Translations under genes and position numbers: made by a program
DNA from: Isoetes taiwanensis
Taxonomy: Eukaryota > Streptophyta > Lycopodiopsida > Isoetales > Isoetaceae
Assembly (NCBI GenBank): GCA_021234155.1
Contig: JAJEKV010000053.1
Location: 1,809,307 to 1,873,306 of the forward strand
DNA length: 64,000 bases
Direction: 5' to 3'
Part shown: positions 10,828 to 23,099 of the stretch, piece by piece
Position numbering within the stretch: the first letter of the stretch is position 1
How the letters are laid out: each line of letters begins with the position of its first letter
Notes under the pieces: generated by a model
The model's database searches: none
Seen by the model: only the letters and a program-made list of their open reading frames with translations
What the model was told of the DNA's origin: nothing

Positions 10828-12475
10828 AAGTGTGGCTCGATTCCAAGAAACTTCAAGCCAAATAATATGTGAGGATATTTGGCTCACAAGATACTCTAAA
10901 TTTGAAAAAAGAAAAAGGGGAAAAACGAATATGGCTTGAACTTGTTAATCCTAGCGCAAACATCAGCATTGGTCAGTCCCTCTGCGGTCTTATCTGGCCA
11001 TACAAGAACAAAATGTCCAAGATGATACCATTCTTTCATTATACAGTTACAGATATCTATATACTAATGTCATCCAAAACCTTAAACCAAAGTAATAGTA
11101 TCAAATCAATCTTAGAAAGTCCACGGAAGATCAATGTTTTATCCTTTACAATTTAAAGATGTTTTCAGACTAAAATGTGTCATTTAAAGCTAATTACCAT
11201 TAAAGGACCATGTAGGAAAAATATTTTATTCCTATTCTACCAATGTACCATGAATTTTATTCGGAATCAGCAAATAAGATACAAGCTAGACCAGAGGCCT
11301 ATGGTTCGAAAAACCTTATATGTGCAATAAGACTTCCAGTCAATGCAAATATAGAATACATTAGAGACCCATTGTGCATTTAAGTCAGAATATAATGAGC
11401 ACAAAAAGAAGTGCTTAAGTTTAAAAACCAGCTATATGTAGCAGCTTTTCCATTTGTAACAATATATATCTGGAAAAAATGATTCATCAGTGTGTTGCCA
11501 GCTTTGTCATGGCATATTCTTCAAAAGAATTTCACTTTTAAGCCAAAGCGGCCGAATTAGAACAAGATAAACAAGCATCAAGATACAGATATAAGGTATA
11601 AGGCTCTATATTTTAGTAGATCTTCAAGATGTTACTGGTTTATGTGAGAGACTAGTACCTTCTCTCCAAAAATTCTTAGTCAAAACATGTTGTAATAGCT
11701 TGTAGAACCTCAAAAATTAATAAGGTACCTTAGCAGCTTATTTAATGTGCAAACTCAAACCTTGTATCTAAGTAATAGATTCCAAAAGGTTTGGACACAT
11801 CCATGTACGTGTAGATATTTGAACTTCTTCAGTCTTTCCTTGACAAAGTAGTCTTCTGATGCCAAATTCCTTGCTCATCTAAGACCTAGTGGACAAAGGA
11901 AAATATTAAGAAGAGAAGCCAACCAATACATTATTAGCCAATCAATACATTATTAGCCATAGACTGGGTAAAAATGCACGGGGCCAAAAGGTACCTTAGG
12001 ATTTTCGGTTGTTAACCATGTTAAAAAACGAGCACAATAAGATATAAAACTAATTTACACACAAGAGAGAGATCTAACTCAACATGATTTCAATAATAAT
12101 AGTAAGCAAAGGCAAAAATCCTTTAATATAAAAAAAAAAAAAAATGCTTTAATATACATTGTTTAGAGAAGAAACATACAGTTATGGACATTTACAACCC
12201 AAGATACTAATCTCTATTCAATCGTTTAGGCAAAAAACATGTATTAAATATGGAATCATAACTCATAAATCTGTCATGCATTTACAGCAAGAGTTACTTG
12301 ATTTACTAGCACCATAAATATAGTTTTAAGCTTTTAGACGCTAAGATAATTTTCCTGCTCTAACATAAGGTTTGAGGCTGGGCATAAGTCTATCTTCCTT
12401 GTGCATTTACGTTATAGCAGATCCCTTACTCTACTACCAGCTATTTTTCTTGACAATAATGAAAAATGCATTGTG
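10828..12475. other. AT-rich spacer without recognisable gene
   Basis: About 1.65 kb lies between segments A and B in copy 2 and is absent from copy 1, where A and B are directly joined. It is AT-rich, with an A-run near 12128-12142 and scattered stops in all frames. It may be sequence lost from copy 1 or inserted in copy 2; no TIRs or target duplications are evident. Confidence 0.5.
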
Positions 12476-13421
12476 ATATCTGGTTAAACTCATTATCAGT
12501 CCCAAGACACCATACGTTTGAGCTACCCAGAAAATGGGAAGCTTCATATAATTTTCTTTATGCGATGGCCATAGCCGTGCTTTGCATACAAGATCCCATG
12601 CCCCTGCACTCCTCGGGAATATGCTGTGCAACACCCCATCTGAGTTTTAATTCTCACAAGAGGGCAAAAGGAATGTCGTGATCACCGAAAAATAGTCAAG
12701 ACAAATTTTTACATGAATATGATCCGCCATAAGACCTTGGGCAAACCTATCAAATCTTTGCTTATGCTAAACTGATAATAGCGGTCTCCATTCATAAAGA
12801 TGGAGAATAGAATAGAATAGAATAGTTTTTTTAACGTCCATGGAGACCAATAGGTCATGGGACCCATACAATGGGCTAGTACAATCATTACTACTAGGAT
12901 TAAAAAACCTCTGCCTCGAAAGGTTTTCAAGGGAAAAACCTTTGCAGTAATGATGATACTAGACAAGCGGAGATAATGACTCTTGAGGGCTCGATGATTG
13001 CGGATGTTTATCTAGAACCTCAAGTATGTATAATGCCAAGTCATGCACAGATGGTGCTCTGAGAAGTTGTGGAAGCGTGGAATGGAATGCTAAGGTCAAA
13101 AAATGATTCTGGACTATCTCAAAAGCAGGGCAACTTAGAAGAGTATGACTTTCATCTTCAATAACATGTAACTGGCAACAGGCCAAGTTTTGGTTAAGGA
13201 AAAAAGGGGTTTTCCCATAACCTACGAAAGTGTAATATTACTAGTAAATAAGGACCCAGTAAGTTTTCATGGTAAATATATATAGCTATACAATTTACCC
13301 AAATCCAAATATCCATTATGGTCCTAACTTGAACACATGAATGTTATTGGATCAAATATGATCATTCATATTGCCGCCATTAGGGAATAATGCTAGTAAG
13401 GTGCAGCAATAAGCATACATA
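12476..13421. repeat. Duplicated intergenic segment B (copy 2), split by a LINE fragment
   Basis: Matches 8842-9445 but is interrupted at 12806-13180 by a LINE 3' fragment. It runs on past the point where copy 1 is cut by a Helitron, then reaches an A-run and a G-rich tract (13425-13451). Confidence 0.75.
12806..13180 (-). mobile_element. 5'-truncated LINE fragment with CTATT-repeat tail
   Basis: Minus strand. An open frame at 12959-13186 encodes ACCQLHVIEDESHTLLSCPA, which fits the C-terminal Cys/His knuckle of plant L1 ORF2 proteins (C-C-x-H-x-C with EDE.H.LL.CP). It is followed by a short 3' UTR ending in AAAAAAAC and four CTATT units (plus strand 12806-12832). Segment B copy 1 gives the empty site, so both borders are defined to within a few bases. 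Severely 5'-truncated, as usual for LINEs. Confidence 0.7.
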
Positions 13422-14660
13422 TTAAAAAAAAAAGTGGGGGTGGGGGGGGGTGTATCCGCACAAGGAGGTATTCTTACTAGCAAATCCATATGCCTATTCT
13501 GTAAGTCAAATATCCGAGAGGTATTCAGCTCTTTAAATCATGTGACTGAAATCCTGTAAGGCGAATGAATATTTGTTGAGATTTTGCAAGCCCAGTATAT
13601 TAAAAAAATTTAGTTCTCCACCTCTAAGGCCGCATGTCCCGCCGTAAATAGCTTGATGATGGTCCTGTTTGTAGCTCAGCTTGAACACAGGGATGCTTTT
13701 TTTTTCCCATTTCTTATCTTATGATGTTCTTAATGCTACTTGAGGGGTTTTTGCAAGACTGGACTAGACACAATTTATAAACAAGATTAAACAATGGTTC
13801 CCAAGGGGTTGCTTCACGAGGACAACATCTCGCAATATGAATGTCCAAGTGGCAACATTCTCGAGGGCAACACTTCACGAGGGCAACATTCTCACAATAT
13901 TCTCACTTGTCCAGGTAGCAACGCTTCATGAGGGCAACATTCTCGCAAAGTGAATGTTCTTGTGGCAATTTTTCTGGGAATGTGGCGTTGATGTGGCAAA
14001 ATTCTTCATGTTTCTCTTCCTTGTCATTTTCTTTCCTCCCTTTGTACAACAAGTTCTTCCGGCATTAGCTATGGTGCTATGAAGATGCTACGACATTTTT
14101 GCAGCTAAGGTGAGTCGCTACACATTTTTTTAACTAAATCTCGAGTTAGATTTCAATAATTTTGAATCTACCATTGTTTCTTGCTCTATTATTATTGCAA
14201 TAGCGGCGATTTGAAGGCACAACGATATTTTACTGGAGTGTCTTTAGCAAAATTTCTGAGGTTTTTTGCTTTCATTTTTTTTGGCATTTTGCTTTTGGCG
14301 CTAGGGTTTTTGGCATCATGAGTAATGATGCAACGGAATTTTTCTTTCTGACGAGTTTTCTTGAAAATTTTGGCAAGACTTTAGTACTTCTTGGCAGTTT
14401 TCTATATTTAGTGCTAGTGTTTTTCTTTTCTTTTTTATGTGTAGGTTGTTTTCATGCAGTTGGATGTCGGGGAGGCTCTCAATCATGAAGCTTTTTCCTT
14501 TCTTAGTGTTTAGCTAAAATGTCGCATGTGTTATATAAGACCTTAGTTCTGGTCTGAGGTTTTAAAAATGGGTGCGCCCTGAATGTTAACGAATCTTTTG
14601 GATCTGCTTTAGAGGAGATTACAAATACTCCTCCGCACTGCAAATTGCTAGTTACGCTAT
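13422..14660. other. Non-coding stretch with short GGCAACATTCTC repeats
   Basis: Begins with an A-run and a G-rich tract (13425-13451). Between 13805 and 13990 the words GAGGGCAACATTCTCGCA, CTTCACGAGGGCAAC and variants recur about six times as an imperfect short repeat. The rest is AT-rich, with no open frame that I would call a gene. It may include the 5' part of the LINE that follows. Confidence 0.45.
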
Positions 14661-15480
14661 AGCTAATGTGGGCACAAGTAATGCCTCAGTACAGACACTA
14701 GATACAGAATTACAGCCACAGAAGAAACATTGTGTCGAAGCGGAAGTGCAAACATTGGAAAGGGAACATGTTGAGGTGGGCGTACAGACATCTTCACAAT
14801 CCCAATGGGACCAGGAGTCGCAAAGGTCGAACTAGCGGAACATGGCAAGTCGTCTCAAGATCTTCTATTACCGTGAGCCCGAACTTGCGTATTATAGGGG
14901 GTTCGCGAGAGGCATAAGATGATGCCCATTCGATATGGATCGCGGCTTTGCATTTTTTTCACCGATGTCATGCATGTGAAGGTTGGTGGAGTTGTCTCCA
15001 CTACTAGGGTGGGAGCGGCAAGACCTGATCGTCCTCGCCATCTTTTGGTTCGGTTTCAAGACACTCTTAGCCGCTTACAGGTTCTTCATCATGGAAACCA
15101 TCTTAGAGGGACTAGTTTCTCAGTACGGGAGGACCTCTCCCCTCTTCAATTGTGTAACCGTAAGGAGGAGCTCTGCAAGGTGAGGGCAATCCGCCTGCAA
15201 AAGAAATGGGCAGTGTACAGGGGAGGCGCAACAATTATTCTAAATAAATGGCCTTCTAATCCTTGGACTGGCCATGTCTAGATAATTTTAGAAGCATAAA
15301 ATTACCACTAGCATTAGCATTATCTTCTTCTTGGTAGTATTTTAATATATGGTTATTGTGTTTGGTGATGGGGCCTAGTCCCCAGGTTTTAGATGGGTTG
15401 TTGTCCTTGCATGTGCCATCCCATAACCCGTTGGGTTCCCGTGGACGTAAAAATTCATCTTATCTTATCTTATCTTATCT
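14660..15480 (+). mobile_element. L1-type LINE remnant: ORF1 part, 3' end and ATCTT-repeat tail
   Basis: Plus strand. A first coding block (about 14664-14835) is Gln-rich, with VQT repeats. The block 14919-15281 encodes RPRHLLVRFQDTLSRLQVLH, then LRGTSFSVREDLSP and KKWAVYRGG, which resembles the RNA-binding part of plant L1 ORF1 (R-P-x-x-x-V-R-F, LRGT..V.EDL). ORF2 is missing; a 3' UTR-like stretch follows, ending in GTGGACGTAAAAATTC and ATCTT/ATCTTATC repeats (15452-15482). The GTGGACGTAAAAA end resembles that of the LINE at 12806. Internally deleted copy; frame interruptions present. Confidence 0.6.
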
Positions 15481-15482
15481 TA

Positions 15483-17978
15483 TTTGCCTTATAAGTGATG
15501 ATGTTATGGACATGCATCACTACACAGATTCTGAGAATGTAGATCATGCTTACAAACTTGAAGAAAATACAAAGAATCCTACATTAAAAGTTGAAGAAGG
15601 TACAATGAAGACAAAAGATACAAGCAAATATAAGGCATTGCTAAGCGTAAGGATACTTTTCTGATAGCTAAGCCTGAGATTTCTACACCATCGATTCTTT
15701 CCCATGTTGTTGGGCTATATATTGATCGAATAGAGGACTGGATCACTGAACATGGAGGTGGAGGGGACCCTCTTGCTCATCATATTATCTGACAGCTGAT
15801 ATAAGCATATGATGTGGATCTCTTGGCACTCAATCCAGCAAGTATATAACACTCAATGCACTGAGTGTCTTCTGCCAACACACTGGAATACATATAGTTG
15901 GCCAAGTCTAAGGTACCTTGATATCATCTTCGAGGCAACATAGGCAGTTTTGCTTCACTTATGATCATGACGCAAGCATATGACAGTGCGATGACTGAGG
16001 GTCAAGGTAATGGACAATATTCTCTTTTCCTAGATAGCCAGGAAGGACTACCATCATTGGTTTGGATTCTTGAACAATAATCAAGTTATTGTTCTATGGA
16101 TGTGAGCTAAATCTTTTTCGAAATTTGCTAGCAAACATGTCTATTCTCACATGTTCAAGCTCTGATTTACTGATTGTGCTGTTATTCCATCATTTCACCT
16201 GTGTTTGCATGCTCTAATGTGTAGACTTGGAATTAAATGAAGGATCATTTCCTTTAAAGATCGGATAAATGTGATTGATGTTCTACCTTCGATATATTGC
16301 TCTAATGTTCTCTTCTCTTTGAATCTTTTTAGTTGTAGAATGTGCTTCAAACTAGAGAGAACAGGTGATGCTGAAGCTAGACAAAACCTAACGTTCTTTA
16401 AGATCTCCAAACTCCGAAGTTTGGAGATCCATGCATACATAAGATCCATGCATCTTCTAGCCATTGCATATTTTCTAGAGGCATTGTTGGATACCTATGT
16501 TCAGCCACCTTACCACTCAACAAAACATATTGTTGTTATTGTTTTGCCAACTTAAGGTTGCATAGCGCTTACTCTATACCAAATTATAAAACTTCTATAG
16601 GAGCAATCTTTCATTTTCAGGACTTATATGGACATTCTTTCCTACGCCATTCCTCATCTGGTTAATCTTATATATCGCAACAAGGGCATCAAAAGAGGCG
16701 TTCAAAATCCGGTGATACAAGTGTTTCACTTAATGCACATATGCTTTACATTACTGGACATTTGAATATTATCAACGTAAAGAGGCGTTCAAAATCGGGT
16801 GATACAAGTGTTTCACTTAATGCATATACACTTTACATTACTCTACATTTGAATATTATTAACAATGTTTACTTTGCATGCCTCCAATGTCTCCACAAGA
16901 ACATTACTACAAAGGCCGTACATCATAATTGATTTGCCTCGGATATGACTCCATCTTCTCTTCAAACGCAGCTGTTCTTAATGAAGCAAACTCCGTTCTT
17001 ATCATGAACTGCCTTGATTTCTTTCTTCTGCCTCATACTGCAACACTACATAGAGCGCCTTTTACGAAGTTCATGTATTCCTGTGTTTCCAGATACATCT
17101 TTGACATGTAAAAACAAAAACACCAATGTACTACCATGCTCATAAATTGTTTTACAATATGCTTGGCAACGCAAACGCAGCATGGAACAACTACCAATTT
17201 GTACTTTAACAGAAGGAAATGCTCCATGCAAAATCTTTAACAACAAACCATCATACTTTAGCATCCTCCTTTTCATTGAATACTTTGATGTCTTTATATC
17301 TTTCCCTTGCGTTTATGATTTAAGATTGGTGTTTACGAAAGTTTCTAAATTGTTTCCATGGTCATCCAACTCTTACTTCCACTTCAATAGACAAATAGCC
17401 TTATACTTCATAACAACATCAAATAAGTTTGTTATACTACCAAGCCTCAGGCTTCCAAGACACTGCAACATTTCCTATCGATGATTTACATTATGCCCAT
17501 ACTCCCTTTCTATAAAGACAACTAGTCGTCATAATCTTGCATTCAAGGCAGTTGATTCAATGAATTTCACATGCTATTAGAGACACTTATTAATGTCCTT
17601 ATGCTTGATACATCTTGCATCACGTCGACCTTCCTTTATATATGGCCTTTGTAAATCTCATGCTTATTCCTTCTTTTAGCTACATATACATTATGGGCAT
17701 ATCTATCATTCTTAACGCAGTTACTTTACTACATCAACTATAACTATGCATGACACAATACGGTATACATATGATGCTACAATCTATTATCATTTCGGGC
17801 ATACAAATTATCATGCATTCTACACTAAATGAGTTCCACTTAATCACAAGTTTGAAATAAAGCATTTGCCTCCAAAGAGCACTCATGACTTAGGTATCTT
17901 ACATTCCTATGCACAATTTCATTTGCATTAATGTTATTTGATGATTCTTTTTGCTCTTTTGCAAAATGACACTAATAC
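15483..17978 (+). other. Probable Helitron interior with gene-fragment-like sequence
   Basis: This stretch ends at three Helitron 3' termini on the plus strand and is probably their body. Around 15690-15860 the plus strand encodes HVVGLYIDRIEDWITEHGGG and, after breaks, AYDVDLLALNPAS, which reads like an exon of a host gene that I do not recognise. A direct duplication (16693-16866) lies inside. No Rep/helicase coding sequence is visible, so the element would be non-autonomous. The 5' TC end is not placed. Confidence 0.4.
16693..16866. repeat. Tandem duplication, 86-bp period
   Basis: Two copies of a unit starting AAAGAGGCGTTCAAAATC and containing GATACAAGTGTTTCACTTAA lie head to tail at 16693-16778 and 16779-16866, with few differences. 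It looks recent. No coding role seen. Confidence 0.8.
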
Positions 17979-18170
17979 AACATCCCCAACCTAATATATT
18001 CTTGTTAAAGCCCGGCAACGTCGGGCACCCGTTACTAATATTAACATCCCCAACCTAATATAGTTTGAACAAAGCCCGACAACGTCGGGCACCCATTTCT
18101 AGTATTAACATCCCCAACCTAATGTATTTTTAACAAAGACCGCAAACGCGTCGGGCACCTTTTTACTAGT
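17979..18170 (+). mobile_element. Three tandem Helitron 3' termini, 64-bp period
   Basis: Three units start AACATCCCCAACCTAAT at 17979, 18043 and 18107. Each contains a GC hairpin (for example GCCCGACAACGTCGGGC, 18074-18090) and ends about ten bases later in CTAAT, CTAGT or CTAGT (18035, 18099-18103, 18166-18170). Hairpin plus CTRR is the plant Helitron 3' signature. The hairpins match those at 9446-9560 on the other strand, so they belong to one family. Confidence 0.8.
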
Positions 18171-18256
18171 ATGATAGTAATTTACTTCCTTGCATATCTC
18201 TTATCTCTTATATTTTTCTTATCTCTTATATCTGTTATCACTCATATATATACAAT

Positions 18257-18480
18257 TATATGAGCTCTACCAACATGTTGGTAGAGATTGATCTCGGCCG
18301 TTCATCTATGAGATGGACGGTCGAGACGGTGACACCTCGTAACTATGTTATATGAGTGTCTCAAATGTTGGTAGAGATCGTCCATCTCTGAGATGGACGG
18401 TGCAGACGGTGACACCTCGAATCACCCCAAGCAGCCCCCTGATTTGGGGCTTTTAATCTCGACCCTTATATTGGGGCATT
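18257..18480. repeat. Dispersed hairpin repeat, copy at 18.3 kb
   Basis: Contains CTACCAACATGTTGGTAG (a perfect 18-bp palindrome), GTAGAGATTGATCTCGGCC, GAGATGGACGGTC and GACGGTGACACCTCG; the last two recur within this copy. Related blocks appear near 24560-24740, 26400-26640, 27915-28260 and 38327-38900. Non-coding. Its ends are not sharp enough to assign a class; a Helitron or MITE-like element is possible. Confidence 0.55.
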
Positions 18481-21453
18481 TCATCTCCGGCCCATCCATC
18501 TCCGGTTTGGACGGCCCACAACAAAAGCCCAATTCGATTTCTCCATGGAATTCGACGATGGCCCACATGGCTTTCCTTGGGATTGATCGATTGGGCGGCA
18601 ATGGTGGCGGAGGAGGTAGATCCTTTTACGCCCATTTGTTACAAATCCGACCGATCGATCCGCTCCTCTGGCCAAGTTAAGGTTGGGATCTTGTGTTTTT
18701 GTCAAAAATCCGTCTGGCCATTGTGAATATCCAGGCCGAATTGACAGGGTTTTTTTCAGCGTTTACATGTTCTTTATTAGGCCATACACGATTTTGTCCG
18801 ACTTTTCGGTATTGTTAGTTTGATTTTTGATGTCTACGTCCAGAGACACGCTTTTACCTTGAAACAAGCGGAGAAATTCGATTTAGAGCAAGATCTCCAC
18901 TTCTAACTCAAATCTTCATGCTCTAAAGTAGCCAGAAAAGCCATAGGCTAGCATTTCGGCATGAATATTAGCGGTACGGAGTCGTAAAAATTTTCTTTGA
19001 AGATCCGTGCCCGGTAAGCAAATTACGTTATGATTTAATATTTGCACAGGCGGACTTGATTGCGGTTGTCGTTCAGCTTTTCAGAAGATTTTTGAAAGGG
19101 ATGCATCCTCGAGACAGCCTATTGTCATATGGATATCTGCATGGTTTGTTGTTTCCCTTGAAGCAGACTAGCATTTCCAAGAAAGCCTTTGGAGTGCATT
19201 CTTTCCATGGAAAACATAGAATCTACCGTTCTAGCTCCTTTTTCTTTTTAATTTATGGGTCAATAGCATTGGTATAACTACGTGGAATGTAAATTTTGCA
19301 GGTTCGTATGGAGTTTGGAAGCAAAATATTTTTACACATGGCAATTGGGTGTTCCTTCATGGCACGGTGATCTTTTAAGCATTTGCATTTGACAAGGTTA
19401 GTTGTGGCATTGATTATACTTTTGATGTCATCCACTTATTATAACTAGTTAAATGTATTACTGTAGATTATCGGTTAAATGTATTACTGTAGATTATCGT
19501 TAACTGATGCTAAAACTATTACAGAATAGTGAACAATTTAAAACTCCTGGCCCCAAAATATAAGGATACCAAGCTTGTGATGATTGATGCAGAGTTGTGT
19601 GCACTGTCTGAACACTGTCTGAACCTTTATAGATTGAATGCATAATCAATTTTTTGTTAGGTGTTACAATAATTGTTTTTATCATGTTGTGAATGCAGAA
19701 ATGCCCATGCGAGCGTAGATGGTACATTAAGACAGCATGATTTGAGAGAGGGTGTGCTTTGTGGTGCCAATCACCAGGACCGCCGTAACATTTTGGTAAG
19801 CTGAGAAGAAAGTTGATTACAATTACATTATGATAAAGGACTCCTCCTCTAGAGATACGAATTAGCAGGAATCGAGAACAAGAGATACTGGCTAGGAATA
19901 ATTTCCAACAGTGTTCTTCTTTGTGGCATGTCATAAAATATTTAAGAGGACGTTATTATCTGTTCAATGAATTGTTGTTTGCAAGTTATTCTCGACTAAC
20001 ATGAAGCTTCTTTAATGGCAGCTTGATTTACAAAGTGGCGCTAAATGATTCTTATCAGATATGCCACGTCACTGCCTTTCTTTGAAAACCTGTGCAATAA
20101 GCCCAACACGTCCACACCATTTACTCGTTGGGGGAAGGTAGTATCTAGAGTTAGTTTACTAGGAACTCTGAGCTAAGTCTGGCTGTTATGATTCACAGTG
20201 ATGCATTTGCTCGGTTATATGATCGTCGTATGATTCCTCCTCCTACATGATCTTCGGAACATTCAAAACCTCCTCCATGTATGTCCTATTTTTGCCCAGC
20301 TCATCTCTCTGATTATGTAAGCCGTGCTTTGTTGTTATTTAATCTGGCAATTGATTTCTAATCCTCTAATAACAAATATAATGTTGCTTTTAAGTTATAG
20401 TGGGGAACATGTTTATCCTATGGATGTTGCAAACAGTAAGTTTAAGCAACTATGGTGTCTAATCGTAAGTGTATACATTAACCAACTCGTGATCATAAGA
20501 ACAAATTCTGTGCTGGTTCACAGCTTTATTTGGGCCACATATTATTATCCATTATTGCAAATACTTTTTAAGTTCTTGAAGACCTTGGTCTGCACTTCTT
20601 TTCTCTAATATTGGCTTCCTTTAGAAGTTGCCTTCTACGCTGGCAAAAGCAACCATTCTGATCGCGAATATCAATTAGCTGGGGGTAAAGGAGAAAATTA
20701 AAGTATGTGCATGTGTGGATTTGATGGGTACATTGAAACAGAAACCTATGTAGTGGGGCATAACTTTAGAATGAGAATGAGATCTAAATGCTCCAAAATG
20801 TTTATAAACTGAACTCCCTTGATGATTTCATCATGATATGGTAAGTCAATCAGGCACTTAGTCGCCAGGATCGCCACCTCTAGTTCACTCGATAGATGCT
20901 TTTGATGACTGCTAGAATCCTACTTGGTAATCTTGCCATGCATTATATGAGCTTGACTGTTTTTCACATTTTTTCACCTTTTAACTTTTGTTGTTTTATG
21001 TAGAATATTTTAGAAGGTTAGATGATCTTAATCTCTATACTGTTTAATACCGTTTATGATGATGGGTTTTGTTGCATCTTTAACTTGCAGATCAATGAAG
21101 GAGACTTCAAGTAAATTGGCCTATGCTTATCAATATGTTGGTTGTGACTCTTTCTCTCACATTTGTGTATGTTCTTTGAATTTCCTCACGTTGGTACCAA
21201 CTACCAAGTGGTATTAGTCTGCATGTTGACTAGAATTTCTACAAATGTATCACAGGTTTAGATGCACTAACATTTCTGCATTTTATGAAATTTAAGTTAT
21301 GAAATTCATCTTTCAATTTACAGGTGCTTTTGGCATTCTATTTAATTGATGATTTACGAATGGGATTGTCAGTAAAGGCAATTGTAAGCTATGCGTTTAT
21401 CAGTTTATCACGAGGAATCATGTGTTTAATTTGCTTTATCTGTAAATTGAAGA
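18481..21453. other. No confident gene; possible exon remnants
   Basis: This stretch contains many short open pieces on the plus strand bounded by AG and GT, and AT-rich interiors. None is recognisable alone. If the transporter-like exon at 21485 belongs to a decayed gene, its upstream exons would lie here. I see no tandem repeat or transposon termini. Confidence 0.35.
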
Positions 21454-21484
21454 TGTGTGTGAAGATGTAGGTTCTTGCGATAAT

Positions 21485-21625
21485 ATATGTCTCCAGCTTT
21501 GCTGGCTCTTTATGGCGACCATGATATTGTCAGGCACTGCAATATATTATCTGCCCAGCCATCTGCAAAACTTGATATATTTCATTGTAGTTATGATTGG
21601 CTTTGGAAATGCCCTAATGCTGGTA
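21485..21625 (+). pseudogene. Exon-like fragment resembling a major facilitator (MFSD12-like) membrane segment
   Basis: The frame encodes two hydrophobic stretches, LFMATMILSGTAIYYLPSHL and IYFIVVMIGFGNALMLV. The pattern of a gas/lip-like helix, a PxxxxN loop, then a G-x-x-NALM helix is reminiscent of plant MFSD12-type transporters, where such a helix pair occurs late in the protein. The open frame runs 21455-21673 but similarity is suggested only for this part. Without the rest of the gene this is a weak call; any membrane protein exon would look similar. Confidence 0.35.
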
Positions 21626-21673
21626 CTTATTTTCACTTCTGGATTCATCCACTATAATGACAGATATGGATAG

Positions 21674-23090
21674 GAAAGATATCCATTTGTTTGAACCATT
21701 GTTACCTTGCAAGCATAGCAATGACAACTTTGATGAAGTTGTCAACTAGAAAAGCGGGGAGCGCATTTTATGGTACAATTCAGACATTAGACGCATATTG
21801 CCTCATAGTCTTGGCTGTGACTGAATCAACGTCCGGTTGCTTCTGCACATAATGCCATGGTCATGGTCATGGTCGTGTAGTTGAATTACCAATGCCAACT
21901 ATAAGTACAAGGTCCAAAAAGCAGAGCATAGTTTGTTTTTTATTACCATGAAACAACAGTAGAGACATGTTCATATGGCTGTGAATTAAGTCTATAGGCA
22001 TGTTGCTGCCTGATCCATGGTTATGGCTGTGAATTAAGTCTAGAGGCATGTTGCTGCCTGATCTATGGATGTCGCTCATGTACCATATTGAATCAACATG
22101 AGAAGCACACAGCACACCAAAGTTGTCCTATGGTCATAGTTGTCCTATGGTTATAGTATTGCAATGTTGTAGCTATAGGTCTAACTTCTGGAATGATGGG
22201 TATTGATGAGGAGTAATTAAAAAAGGGCTTTTTTTAAGCTACGTCCCATGAAGACAACCCAACCTAACCCCAAGAACCTTCCCAACTCTTTTGTAATCAT
22301 GCAATGGTCCTAAAAGGCTATGCTATGCATTATACCTCCTTCCTTTTTTAGAATTCCAAGTAGGTCCTTTCTTTTCTAAAATTTTAGGCTGGTTGTAGGG
22401 GGTAGTTTCAGTTTAGTGCAAGAATGATTTTCTTATAAGGGCATGTTCTTTAATCTTTTGATTGCTATAATTATTTGATGATGCTATATTGCATATTCTA
22501 AAGGCATTGATTGTGTTGCAAGTTAAGCTTTGTTGCAAGTTAAGCTTTGTTGCCACAGTGATAAATAGTGCCCCATTTTTAGATATGCAATTACTTTTTG
22601 AGTGTGCATGTGGAAAAAAGCTTACATTTGAATTTGGTTAGGGTGTTTGATGCTCAATGGTTGATGTACTTTGTAGACATTACAAAGGTCTCTATGCAAA
22701 AGCAACCTCGGCTTTATGCGAGAATCGTCGGGTTGGATTTTCAGCTAACGTCGCGCAACTTTAACCAAATTTTGGAAGCCACGAAGGGCATCTTTTCATT
22801 ATGTTCTCTCGCTTCAGATTTTCCGGAGGAAATGATGTTATAGAATTGCTCATGTCTGCAAAAGAAGCGTGCATCAAAGTTGAAATTGATGTTATGATCT
22901 TTGGCCTTTTCTACAATTTAGTGTTTTTCGCTAAGTTTTAACCCAATGCTATTTTTAATATATATTATTTGCTTTGGGACTTTGTTCAAAATGATTGAAT
23001 AGTGTGTAAGGTGGTTTTAAATCATGGCAAAACGAAAAAATTTCAGCGAAAAATCGTCTAAATTGGTTTGAACAGGTAATTTTTGCAAAC
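21674..23090. other. No recognisable gene
   Basis: AT-rich stretch with local direct repeats such as GGCATGTTGCTGCCTGATC (near 21998 and 22046) and TGTTGCAAGTTAAGCTTTG (22520-22550). An open frame at 22598-22843 encodes 81 residues (MSVHVEKSLHLNLVRVFDAQ...) with no recognised domain; it is uncertain as a gene. Confidence 0.4.
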
Positions 23091-23099
23091 ACACAGACC

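Noticed and set aside
13425-13451. G-quadruplex regulatory element
   Set aside because: The tract is a single long G-run after an A-run, more likely a slippage product; no gene nearby depends on it.
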